Origin: Diospyros lotus
Lineage: Eukaryota; Streptophyta; Magnoliopsida; Ericales; Ebenaceae
DNA length: 64,000 nt
Reading direction: 5' to 3'
Assembly (NCBI RefSeq): GCF_014633365.1
Contig: NC_068345.1
Coordinates: 14,020,058 to 14,084,057, forward strand
Below, piece after piece: positions 11,335-21,219 of the stretch (within the stretch, counting starts at the first letter, position 1; every line of letters starts with the position of its first letter). A program made the position numbers and the translations under genes. Under the pieces are notes generated by a model. The model was given only the letters and a program-made list of their open reading frames with translations, was not told where the DNA came from and did no database searches.

Positions 11335-12365
11335 ATGGCCAGAGAAGACGTACCAAGAGGGCTTTCATTGGAACAAGCTCAAATTATGAGTCTCCAACGA
11401 AGGCAAAAAGAGATGATGGAGCAATTTACTCATTTAACTCAAGTGTTTGAGAGGATGGGAGTTCAACAACAACCATAACAGCAAAGTGTTTCTCAAACAC
11501 CAAGAAGGGTCATCCATGAAAATGAGGGCAAAGGAGATGAAACTGGAGAGGAAGATAATGTAGTTGAACAATCATGGCAGATGAGGCGGTAAAGGGATCC
11601 AAGAAACAATATTAAGATGAAGATTCTACCATTTAAGGGAACTAGCTCACCGAAAGAATACTTGGAGTGGGTGCAGCGAGTGGAGAAAGTATTCGAATGT
11701 CAAGAGTATTTTGAGGTAAGAAAATACAAATTTGCAACTCTTGAATTTACAGATTATGCTAAGCTATGGTGGGAGAACTTAAAATCACAACATATGAGTG
11801 ATGAAGAAGAGGATATTAGGAGTTGGAGGGTTACGAAACGTCTAATGAAAAAGCATTTTGTTCTCGAATACTATAGGCATGAATTGTATATTAGATTGCA
11901 AGGCCATAGGTAAGGTGGCATGTGTGTTGAGGATTATGTTAAAAAATTCGAGGTGTTAATAATGAGATGTGAGTTACAAGAACCTCAAGGGTAGACCATT
12001 GCTGGGTTCTTAGGGGGGTTAAATAGAGAAATTGCTAACACGGTGGAGTTACAACCTTTTGTGTTCTTGAAGGATATAATTAAACATGCCATTAAGGTGG
12101 AAAGATAGTTGAAACACAATCCAACTAAGAGGTGTCTCAACAAGTTGGTAATAAAATAACCAACTCATCATTTACACAACAAGGAGTGGTTTCAAATTAG
12201 AGTGCAAAACGAGTGGAAAAAGGGGACTCCAGCAAACAACCAGTAGGTATGAGTAAAGAGAAAGAGAAAGTGGGTGATCCTAATTCTCCAAAGAGGAGTT
12301 GAGACATCAAATGTTTTAAATGCCTTGGCCATGGACATATTGTTTCCGAGTGTCCAAATAAAAAA
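11335..12365 (+). pseudogene. Ty3/Gypsy gag, broken
   Basis: Capsid/nucleocapsid polyprotein of an LTR retrotransposon. It starts MAREDVPRGLSLEQAQIMSL, then a gag domain with FKGTSSPKEYLEWVQRVEK and AKLWWENLKSQ. A CCHC zinc knuckle (C-F-K-C-...-G-H-...-C, CX2CX4HX4C) is encoded at 12312-12353. In-frame stops occur near 11476, 11911, 11992 and 12106, so no intact protein can be made. The polyprotein continues directly into protease and RT. Confidence 0.85.
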
Positions 12366-14320
12366 GTGACCGTTCTTCAGGGATCACAAGGGAAGGTAGA
12401 GAGTGAAGATGAGGTAGTAATGGAGGAAGAAGATGGGTGTGTGGATAAAGATAGTTTGTATGCTGATGAGGGGGAATTGCTTGTGATTCGGCATTCCTTG
12501 AATTTACAAGCAAATATAGATGATGAGCAATATGAGAATATCTTTCATATTAGGTGCACGATCAATGGAAAGGCGTGTGGAGTGATTATAGATGGAGGGA
12601 GCTACACTAATGTTGCATCCACTTTTTGGTGGAAAAATTGAATTTGGCAACAACAAACCATCCCCACCCATACAAGCTACAATGGTTGAATGATAATGGA
12701 GAAGTAAAGGTTACAAGGCAGGTTGTTATGTCGTTTTCAATTGGGAAAACATACAAAGATGAGTTGTTATTGATGTGATTCCAATGAATGCGAGTCACTT
12801 GCTTTTGGGAAGACCGTGGTAGTATGATGGGAGGGTTGTGCATGATGGATTCAAAAACACCTATTCTTTTGTTAGGGATGGGAAAAATATAACCTTAGCA
12901 CCTCTTAGTCCGCAACAAGTGCAGTGAGATCAACTCTTAATGGAGAAAGGAAGGAAGGAAAGAAAGTTTACTTGAGAGTAAAGGAGAGATAGAACGAGTT
13001 TTGTCTATTCACAACTTAGTTCTAATGCTAATAGTGAAGGAAGTAACGCCAAACAAGGAAACTTCTTTCCCTCCACAAATTGACAAGATTTTTGAAGAGT
13101 TTGCTAATGTGTTTCTAGAAAAGTTACTGAAAGGGCTACCACTACTTAGAGGGATTGAACACCAAATCAATCTCATATCGGAAGCTATTTTACCAAATAG
13201 ACCCTCCTATATAAGCAATCTGAATGAAGCCAAGGAGTTGCATCGACAAGTAACCGAGTTGTTAGAGAAGGGATACATAAAGGAGTCGATGAGTCCTTGT
13301 TCTACACCAACTTTGTTAGTACCAAAGAATGATGAGATTATGAGAATGTGTGTGGATAGTCGAGCAATCAACAAGATAACGATGTAGTATTGCTACCCAA
13401 TCCCTAGGTTGGATGATATGCTTGATGAGTTGCATGGCTTTAAATTATTCTCAAGGGTAAATCTCAAGAGTGGCTACCATTAGATTCGAATGAAGGAGGG
13501 GCATGAATGGAAGACCGCATTCAAAACAAAGCACGGGTTGTATGAATGGCTGGTTATGCCATTTGGCTTGTCTAATGCACCAAGCACCTTCATACAATTG
13601 ATGAATCATGTGCTTCATAAGTTCATTAGAAAATTTGTTGTGGTTTATTTTTATAATATTTTGATTTATAGCAGAACTCTTGAGGAGTATTTGGGGCACC
13701 TTAGGGAAGTCTTTGAAGTGTTACGATAGGATAAGCTATTTGGCAACTTAAAGAAGTGTTAACTATGTCAAAACCGAGTAATCTTTCTTGGTTACATGAT
13801 TTCAGAACATGGGGTTGAAGTTAATGAGGAGAAAGTGAAAGTAATTAAAGAGTGGCCCGTACCTACTAGTATTTCAAAGGTGAGGAGTTTCCATGGGCTA
13901 GCATCCTTTTATAAGAGGTTTGTGAAGAATTTCAGCATTATTCTTGCTCCATTGATTGAATGCATCAAGAAAAGTGGTGAATTTAGGTGGAATAAGGTTG
14001 CCCAAAGAATTTTTGAGCTGATCAAGGAGTAATTGTGCTCCGCTCCTATTTTAGCTCTCCCCAATTTTTTGAAAACTTTTGAAGTGGAGTGTGGTATTTT
14101 GAGAGTTGGAATTGAGGCTGTTCTTATGCAAGATAGGCATCTCATAGCCTATTTTAATGAAAATTTGAGTAGAGGAAGTTTGAATTATTCCATATATGAC
14201 AAGGAGTTCTATGCATTGATTAGAGCTTTGGAGACTAGGCAGCACTACTTACTACCCAAGGAGTTTGTCATTCACACGGACTGGAGTCTTTGAGGCACTT
14301 AAAGAGGCAAAACAAGCTAA
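12366..14320 (+). pseudogene. Ty3/Gypsy protease, reverse transcriptase and RNase H, broken
   Basis: Downstream half of the same element. The protease motif IIDGGSYTNVAST is near 12576-12615. RT blocks include [29 protein letters not shown] and [13 protein letters not shown]. The catalytic box that should read YxDD reads V-Y-F-Y-N-I-L at about 13640-13663, so both catalytic aspartates are lost. RNase H text follows, but the expected C-D-A-S block reads C-G-I-L. Stop codons are scattered, for example at 13387, 13726 and 14029. The match stops near 14320, within RNase H, where the sequence changes to the GC-richer repeat described next. Integrase and the 3' LTR are missing here. Confidence 0.85.
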
Positions 14321-14334
14321 GCCAGGCCCTTAAG

Positions 14335-14650
14335 GACTGTGGGTTGGAGCCACGACTTTGATCTGAGGCCACGTGTTAAGGCCACAACCCTGGGCTGAAG
14401 CTATGGGATGCAACCACGGGACCTTAGAGGCCCTAGGGCTAAAGCCTAGGTTGTTAGCTGAGGCGGCGAGACCTTTAAGGGTTGTGTGCTAAGGCCACGG
14501 GCTCTTGTGGGCCATAGGCACTCTATGTGTCTATTTAGTCCACGAAGATTCTGTGTGCCTCTTTTTGTTCCGCCCATTTGGGTTGATAAATTGATTTAAT
14601 TGATTTTTTCCTTTTATTTTGTCTTTTTGAACTATAGCGTATCAATTGCT
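14335..14650 (+). repeat. Dispersed direct repeat, copy A (probable truncated LTR)
   Basis: This stretch shares long runs with 24540-24885: first a degenerate 'GAGGCCACGGGC' phrase, then CCTTTAAGGGTTGTGTG, GTCCACGAAGATT, CCATTTGGGTTGATAA and CTTTTATTTTGTCTTTTTG. The similarity ends after GTATCAATT in both copies. Copy A lacks the 'TGTGGGACCCCCCG' start seen in copy B and abuts the broken Gypsy RNase H. The simplest reading is a 5' LTR that lost its left part. Confidence 0.55.
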
Positions 14651-14899
14651 CCCAACTCTTTTTTCTAGTTTTCCTAGGGACAAGAGTAGTTCTCCTTTTA
14701 TTGATTTTTTCACACATCCTTCTTCATCCATGGGTTGTTCTACAGGTATTTTTTTTTTAATTTTTAACTAAGTCAAGGTTTTTTATTTGTGGTCCCTCAC
14801 TATAAAAATGAGGAAGTGGCCTTTTTTTGTCTTCACTAGCCGTTTAACTTTCTCTAGGGTTTTTTTCTCTAACTTGTTATCTTTCTTTTCCTTTTAGAG

Positions 14900-15591
14900 T
14901 GTTCAATGTACGATGGTAGCTAATGCCCATACTTGGGCCCTCCATCATTTTGTTAAGGATAAGATGGCTTACTATCGTCGTGAGCATGGAAAGTGGAATG
15001 CCCAGTCCAGGAACATCGATTAGGCCATTAGTGATGCCCAGAAGGAATGTGACTCTTGGCGCTAATCCTGTGAGAGTCTTTAGGAGAATCTTTCTTAGAC
15101 CAAGGCAATGTATACTAACTAGGTTTGAGCTTTGAAGCACAAGGTGGATCGACTGAGTCAAGCTTACACTTCTCTCCGTCTAGCGATTGATCAAGGTTGC
15201 GCTCAGGAGGAGAAGATGCAGCGTGAACTAGAGGAGAGACAAGATCACATCAGAGCAAAGGTTATTCAGGAGTACCGCCTTTCACGTGAGTGCTTCGAGA
15301 AGAATAAGGAGTATGTTGGGGGGCTTTGTGAAGCTTGGATTTTCCTAGCACATTCCTCCCTAGAGTCCCAAAGGCTTGGTGAGAGCTTTGATGACCTAGT
15401 CTACTTTACTGAGGCCACTGCAGGTGCCGAGTCCATGGATTGGTGCAAGTATGAGGCTAGGGCCTTGAGTCCCAACACCTATCTCAGTTGTTCTCTGGTG
15501 GATAAATCTAGAGAACTTGTTAGGCACCTGAGAGCTTTATGCAGATGGGTCAGGTGCTTAACAAGGCGATTAACACACTCACTAGCTTAGA
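14900..15591 (+). pseudogene. Coiled-coil ORF of an LTR-type element, unrecognised family
   Basis: The open frame 15132-15590 encodes 152 residues, starting MKHKVDRLSQAYTSLRLAID and rich in E, K, R and Q (EEKMQRELEERQDHIRAKV), consistent with a coiled coil. Upstream from about 14905 the same kind of text continues with a stop (MVANAHTWALHHFVKDKMAY...). The layout, a long charged helix followed by a YVGGLCEAW-type tail, resembles the unassigned coiled-coil ORFs carried by some plant Gypsy elements. I cannot name a function. A TATAAAAA (about 14801-14808) lies upstream and an 80-bp tandem array lies downstream. Confidence 0.45.
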
Positions 15592-16015
15592 CGTAGGTGA
15601 GGATCATGATCACCCAATGATCCCTTATTCTAACGAATGATTATATGTTATCCTCCTCACTGTTGTACTTTTATTGTTTTTTGATTGCTTGAACTTGGAT
15701 TTGTAATGAGACGAAGTATTCTTGTCTATGTTGACTTATTTTAATAGTCTAGACTTGTTTGTGCCATTTTTAGCTTTATTGCCATTTGATTTGTATGTCA
15801 TGTTTGGTTTTAACGCCTGTCACTCCCTAGTTCTTTAGTTGAACTGGTTTTTCCAAAGAACTTGTTAGGTGTTTCGTAGTTTCATCGTATCACTTCTTTA
15901 GTTGCACATCAGCTATTGGGGAGTTCGCAGTCTTCCTTTTTGTTCTTACAAGTGATTGTTGTCTCGTGAGTTCAAAGCAAACCTTTCCTTGGTCTTTATG
16001 TTAATAACTTTGGTC

Positions 16016-16425
16016 GTGAGTGTTCGAGGCAAGTCTTTTTGTCTATCAACATTATTGATCCCCATACATCTTAATGGTCTTGTTGAAAATAACTTTGGTC
16101 ACGTGTGTCCGACGCAAGACTTTCTGTCTATTAATGTTATTGCCACCGAAAATCTTTACCAACTTGTTTATCTTTTACTGAGTGTGTCCGAGGTTAGTCT
16201 TTTTGTCCATCAACGTTATTGACCCCTGGACATCTTAACAGACTTGTTTAGCTTTTGTCGCATGTGTTTGAGGCAAGTCTTTTTATCCGTTGACGTTATT
16301 GACCCCTAGATATCCTAATGGATTTGTTTAGCTTTTACCGCATGTGTCTGAGATGAGGTTTTTTATCCGTCGATGTTATTGAACCCCAGACATCTTAATG
16401 GTCTTGTTGAAAATAACTTTGGTTG
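16016..16425. repeat. 80/85-bp tandem array, five units
   Basis: Units start at 16016 (85 bp), 16101, 16181, 16261 (80 bp each) and 16341 (85 bp). Each has the phrase GTGTCCGAGGCAAGTCTTTT, then TGTCNATCAACGTTATTGAC, then CATCTTAATGG. The first and last units share an extended tail, TTGAAAATAACTTTGGT. An earlier weaker half unit is visible near 15955. Such arrays are common in the non-coding 3' part of plant Gypsy elements. Confidence 0.85.
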
Positions 16426-16531
16426 CATTAGTGGTCTGTATAACAGATCGTGCAATTAAAAGAGGAAAAATCTTTGAGAGAATTTTATCATTTTGTCCCT
16501 TACTAAGCTTGGGGATCTACTATTAGTCCCT

Positions 16532-17460
16532 TGACACACAATAGCCACTCAAGAGGGGGAGTGAATTGAGTGATAAAAACTTATTAAACCGAATTCTTCC
16601 CTTTTCAAAACTCTTGAGCTTTTCTTATATAAAAAAAATATTTGTTATAAATATATATGTTGTTTGGGAATGATAGCAATATAAATATGCAAACAACAAC
16701 ACAAGAATATATAGTGGTTTGGTGTCTCCAACACCTACTCTCTCTCTAAAGGTCAACCTCACACTTGAGATTCCACTATAACCACACCTAGGTTTTCCAA
16801 CAAGTTCACTTAGGAAATTTTTACACAACACCGAGGTTTTTCTCTTAGCTCACCCCAAAAACTAATACAACAATACACCTAGATTCCTTGAGCTCTAAGA
16901 GGCCACTCACAATCCACAATTAATAACAATAAATCCTATGTTCAAACAACCTTGGACTAATATGGAAATAAACACAATGATATTACAAGGCAAATGTAAA
17001 TAATACAAGAGTTATCAATAAGAAGAAAACTTCTTCTTATTTGCCTTGGGCTCCAAATTATATATCTTTAATCTTGAGGCTTGGATTTCTTTTCTTGAGT
17101 GCTTGAGAGCTTGGGTGTGCTTTAGAATGATAGATCTTGATAGTGCATTAACCTTCTCTAGAAATCTCTTGAAGATATATATATTTGAGCTTCCAACGGA
17201 TCTGTAACGGCTAGAAAAATTTGACCATTGGAGTCTGGCAGTCGACTGTTCTAACTAACAGTCAACTTCGCGACACCCATAGTCGACTCTCAAAGACGAT
17301 AGTCGACTCTCGAATTCGACAGTCGACTCTCATTGGCCTATAGTTGACTGGCCAAAACCTACTATCACCTACCTCAACTCTGCATAACATAATTGATTGT
17401 CCCTTACCGGGAGTCGACGCTTAGTCCAGATTTTTAGAAAAAATAGATTTGCTTTGAAGA
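16532..17460 (-). mobile_element. Degenerate LTR, minus strand
   Basis: The left edge, TGACACACAATAGCCACTCA followed by AGAGGGGGAGTGAATTGAG, is the inverse of the 'TTCACCCCCCTCT...' phrase that ends many plant Copia-type LTRs just before the primer site. The rest (gtggtttggtgtctcc, caaaccacacctaggttttcc) matches the general pattern seen again at 56900-57700. A set of AGTCGACT-containing phrases occurs at 17228-17345. The right boundary was not fixed and no target duplication was found. Confidence 0.4.
17228..17345. repeat. Cluster of AGTCGACTCTC-type repeats
   Basis: The octamer AGTCGACT or close variants (CAGTCGACTG, TAGTCGACTCTC, CAGTCAACTT, TAGTTGACTGG) recur about six times at spacings of 20-25 bases. 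The core is palindromic (GTCGAC). The spacers are shorter than and unlike CRISPR spacers. It lies inside an LTR-like region. Confidence 0.6.
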
Positions 17461-18034
17461 TAGAATCCATAGCATGTATACATTATAACATATCTACAAG
17501 TAAATGTCCACATTTTCTTTAATTTATATTTTACCTTCTATTTACTTTAATACATAAATGTAAATAAGAAAGTACCCCTTATTTTGATTCAATAAAAATA
17601 TCTAAAAAATCAAAATCTAAAACATTAAGAAAGTAGAATTTTGATTTTAGAACAAATTTGGGATTTGGCTATTTTACCGCCTCCAAAAAACATACCTTCT
17701 ATTTCTTGAAAAATTATTAAAAATTATTTTAAAAACAATGAATATTAGTTATCAAAATACCGGAAGATAGCTTTCCAAAACGAAAATATTTTCTTATATG
17801 TTCCCTTATAGTGCGCTAATATTCCACTTAGAACAACTAGCATTTCTTAGTTCATTTTGATACACAAAATACTATAATACTTAAAAATATGTTATCTATC
17901 ATAAGACATATCAAAAATCCATTAGGGGATTTAAATATACCAAAAATAGTTTTACTAAAATTATGTTTTGTTAAACATTAAAATATACAATAGGTTGATT
18001 GGAGCAATTTGGCTCAACATCTACTGATTACATT

Positions 18035-20070
18035 GAAACCTAAATACTGACTTCTAAAAAACTATTTTCTCATGTCAAAAGAATAATATAACTTTAGATG
18101 GTTTGTGTTCCATGTTTTGTCGAGATCGCCTCCTTATAGTGTCTATAAGATGTGTGTGTTTTGGTTCAATCATCTTTACTGTCAGGCTATTTTGGAAATG
18201 GTGAGGTTTCTCTCTTTATCTTTTCTCTTTGTAGATGTGATATAATAACTTTGTGTCTTCCTCTGATCGCCTCAAACCTGCCATATTCTGTGGACCCTTG
18301 GGAATTTCATTAATAGGTATCTGGATGGTATGACTACCCTCATTTCATTGAGGAGTGGTTGCCCTAAGATAACATTGTACATTGATGAGGGTGTATTGAC
18401 TACCATGAAGTTTGCCTACCTAATGGTGCTTAAAGGCTCTATTCCCAAGGTGATTACAAGTTGTACTACTTCAGCTATGGGGACCAGTTCTCCTAAAAAA
18501 CTGAATAGAGGGAACGTACTTGCTTCAGGCGATCAATAGAAATATTCATTTTTTTTAAAAAAAAAAAAAAAAAATCCAGCATATCAAATGGACCAAGTTG
18601 CCATTGTCTACCAATATTATTCCAATCGGATGTTTAGCGATTATCATCAAAATGACCAAGGGGTCATCATATGGCATTATAACCTCTCCCGGGTCGATAG
18701 GTGTGAAGGTAATGGCTTCCTCATTAGCCTATATCAGTATCACTTAATTGACTTGGTAGACTTGTCAAGCATAGGCCTTCTTTGATGATGAAGTATGACC
18801 TGTTATAGTCTCTCCCCCTGATATCACATAGATTGCTTGATTGGTCAGTTGGTTGTCTACTAGGGGATTTCGTCTTTCCTCTCCTCCTCGATCATTTTCT
18901 TGCCTTTCATCTACACATCGGTCCCTTCTATCTACCTCATCTTCATGTTTCCTCCGATCCATTTGCTCTGCTCGTACATACCTTTACAATCACTCATTCC
19001 TGATTAGAGATTTTATTTAGTTCTTCAAATCTCAACATCGATCAGTATTGTGCCCATACGTCTTATGAAACCTACAATAGGCGTCACTATCTTTTCCTAT
19101 AGGCTAATATGTTTTTCAGAAATTTCAGTAAATCAGTCATTTTAGTAGTTGCAAAGATATGAAAACGGGATTCAAAGAATGGAGTGTAGTTCTTGTATTG
19201 TAACTTTGGAGCGCTATCATTTCTTCTCGCCCTATCATCTCTTATGTTTTCACAGTCTTTAGAGTCTCATCCATTCCATTTTTGGTATTTTTCTTTATTT
19301 GTTCTCATAATCCTCGTGACTTCTTATTGCAAAATATATTTGTTTTCCCTTCTGAACAAATCTACCAAAGAAATTAGTGGCTCTTTAGCCAATGACTTTT
19401 GTAGCAATGTAGACTGAGTTCCATGCAATAGAGCTGTGGCCCCCACTTGTAAATCTTGCACCTCTAGTGTTGAATTTCGAAATCTATCAATGTATTGGTG
19501 CAAAGTTGCTTTACTACTTTGCTTGATACTAAGAAGATATGTGGCATATTTCTTCCATTGGTTGTTAATGATGAAGGCTTTCGTGAATTTGTATTTCAAC
19601 TGCTTAAAAGGGGATATGAAATGCTCTGGTAGATAGTTGTATCAAACTCAAGCGTGCTCTGTTAGAGTTAAAGGAAAAGCTCGGCACATGATTTCGTCTC
19701 CCCATCCATGTAATATCATCAGGGATTCATAATTTTAGACGTGGTCATGAGGATCACCCTTACCGAAGTACATACTCATCTGAGGCATTTTAAATTTCCT
19801 TGGCAGAGGCTTATTCATGATAGTTAACGTGAAGGAGACTTTTTTCCTAGACTGATCATCAAGTGAGGGCAATAACTTTTTTTGGTTCCAAGACCTTCTC
19901 GATCATCTTTTCCATGTTCAATGTTTCACGAACTCTAACTACTGATGGGTTCTCAATTTCATTAATTTTCTATACTAAGCCTTTGGGAAGAGGTCTCTCT
20001 TCGCCTGTAGATGCACTTTTGACATCTTCCATGTATTTTCCCTTTTGAGAATTCCTTTGACTACCCATGT
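18035..20070 (-). pseudogene. Ty3/Gypsy gag-protease with large internal deletion
   Basis: Minus-strand retroelement remains. From high to low coordinates: gag text KMPQMSMYFGKGDPHDHV near 19790, then MCRAFPLTLTEHA near 19660-19695, then the 91-codon open piece 19324-19599 (KATLHQYIDRFRNSTLEVQD). Protease-region text follows at 18765-18962 and 18600-18720, and then YNVILGQPLLNEMRVVIPS at about 18320-18390. Only about 150 bases later the text is LDKTWNTNHLKLYY (about 18070-18130), which resembles the extreme C terminus of Gypsy polyproteins. RT, RNase H and integrase are therefore missing. Many stops; the element cannot code. Confidence 0.75.
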
Positions 20071-20871
20071 GTCTCTTCGGTGTTCTTTCCCTTTCTTCCC
20101 CACGTATTTGGGAAAGAGAAGGATACCTAACACGAGTTTTTTGGGAGATGGTGTGGTGAGATTGAGTTCTATGCGGTTCAGGCGTAGACCCCTTCTCTTG
20201 TTTCCATAAGGTGGCTTGGACTAGCCGTAAATCTCTTGAGAGTTGATGATAGAACTGTTTATATGGCTATGCTTTTTAGAAGATCAATAACCTCTCGCAA
20301 TGCCATGTGTCCCTTTCCTCATGTTGGCATTGTAAAGCTTCTTATTTTTCTCATAGCACCATGGATAAGGTACGCCCCGAAGGATCGACGAATTTTGTAG
20401 GACAAGGATCTTATTGGTTCTAGAAGTAAATTCTCGGTTAGCCTTGGGAGTGAAATCCCAAATGATCCTGAGGAAGCCTCTCATACTAGCCTTGGGGAAA
20501 AACCCCAGACAGTCCTTGTGGATTAAAACCATGCTAACTACCTAATCATAAAACTACCAATAGGGCCTGAGGGTGAATACTTGGTTGGTTTTGGAGAAGA
20601 GCCCTAGTTACCCTTAGGAAAGAGCCATCAGTTGCTCCTTAGAATAAGTCATCGACTACCCCTAGGAAAGAGATGTCTACTACCCTTGGGAAGGAGTCAT
20701 CAGCTACCCCTGTGGATGATCTCCCGATGAGCCGAACGGGTGCTTCCCCAGCTGGGCGAAATCCCCTTGTGGCTCCTTTGATTACACTTATATTCTGTCT
20801 TGTCGTTGTTGTTGCTTGGTGGTACCTCTAGTCTAGGCCATTGCAGACAGACTTATGAGCTTTTCATATGA

Positions 20872-20890
20872 GTTCCCACTGATAACGCCA
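20872..20890 (-). other. Primer-binding site of the minus-strand Gypsy element
   Basis: On the minus strand this reads TGGCGTTATCAGTGGGAAC, close to the 'TGGCGCCGTCTGTGGGAAC' primer site common in plant Gypsy elements. It lies two bases from the LTR end at 20893 and upstream, in the minus sense, of the gag remains, which confirms the orientation. Confidence 0.7.
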
Positions 20891-20892
20891 AT

Positions 20893-21214
20893 TGTTGTTG
20901 CCAAGATATAACAATGAATTTATTTGACATGAAACATTGTCAAGCCCCTTGAGTCTGCAAGGAAGAAAATAGTTAGCGGGCGTAGGAGGGTCCCCACTCA
21001 AACACTCCAATGCTTAAGTCAGGCATTGACAGGAATAAAAGACCGAGAGCAATATTTAAACCAGTATTAGAGACGTACCTTTTTTAGAATGAGTGTTTGT
21101 CTATTTATAGAGGGATATAAAGTAATCCAAAGTAGTCCAGAATTAGGATTTTTGTATATAACGCCTATCTTGATTATTCCCAATCTGGCTAGAACTAGGA
21201 TTGTTATTGTTCAG
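20893..21214 (-). mobile_element. 5' LTR (proximal part) of the minus-strand Gypsy, interrupted by a solo LTR
   Basis: Minus-strand end GGCAACAACA sits next to the primer site. A TATA box CCTCTATAAATAG (minus strand) is at about 21092-21104. The LTR is cut at 21219 by the ~3-kb solo LTR; its distal part is expected to resume after 24256. It resembles the LTR at 19-735 in layout and in the TGTTGTTG...AACAATGAATTT end. Confidence 0.6.
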
Positions 21215-21219
21215 TTTTA

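Noticed and set aside
16016..16425. 80-bp repeats considered as a centromeric or subtelomeric satellite
   Set aside because: Only five units, bounded, and next to a retroelement ORF; satellites of that kind run far longer.
17228..17345. Regularly spaced short repeats that could suggest a CRISPR-like array
   Set aside because: Plant DNA, repeats of only 8-12 bases, irregular spacers of about 10-15 bases, and located in an LTR.
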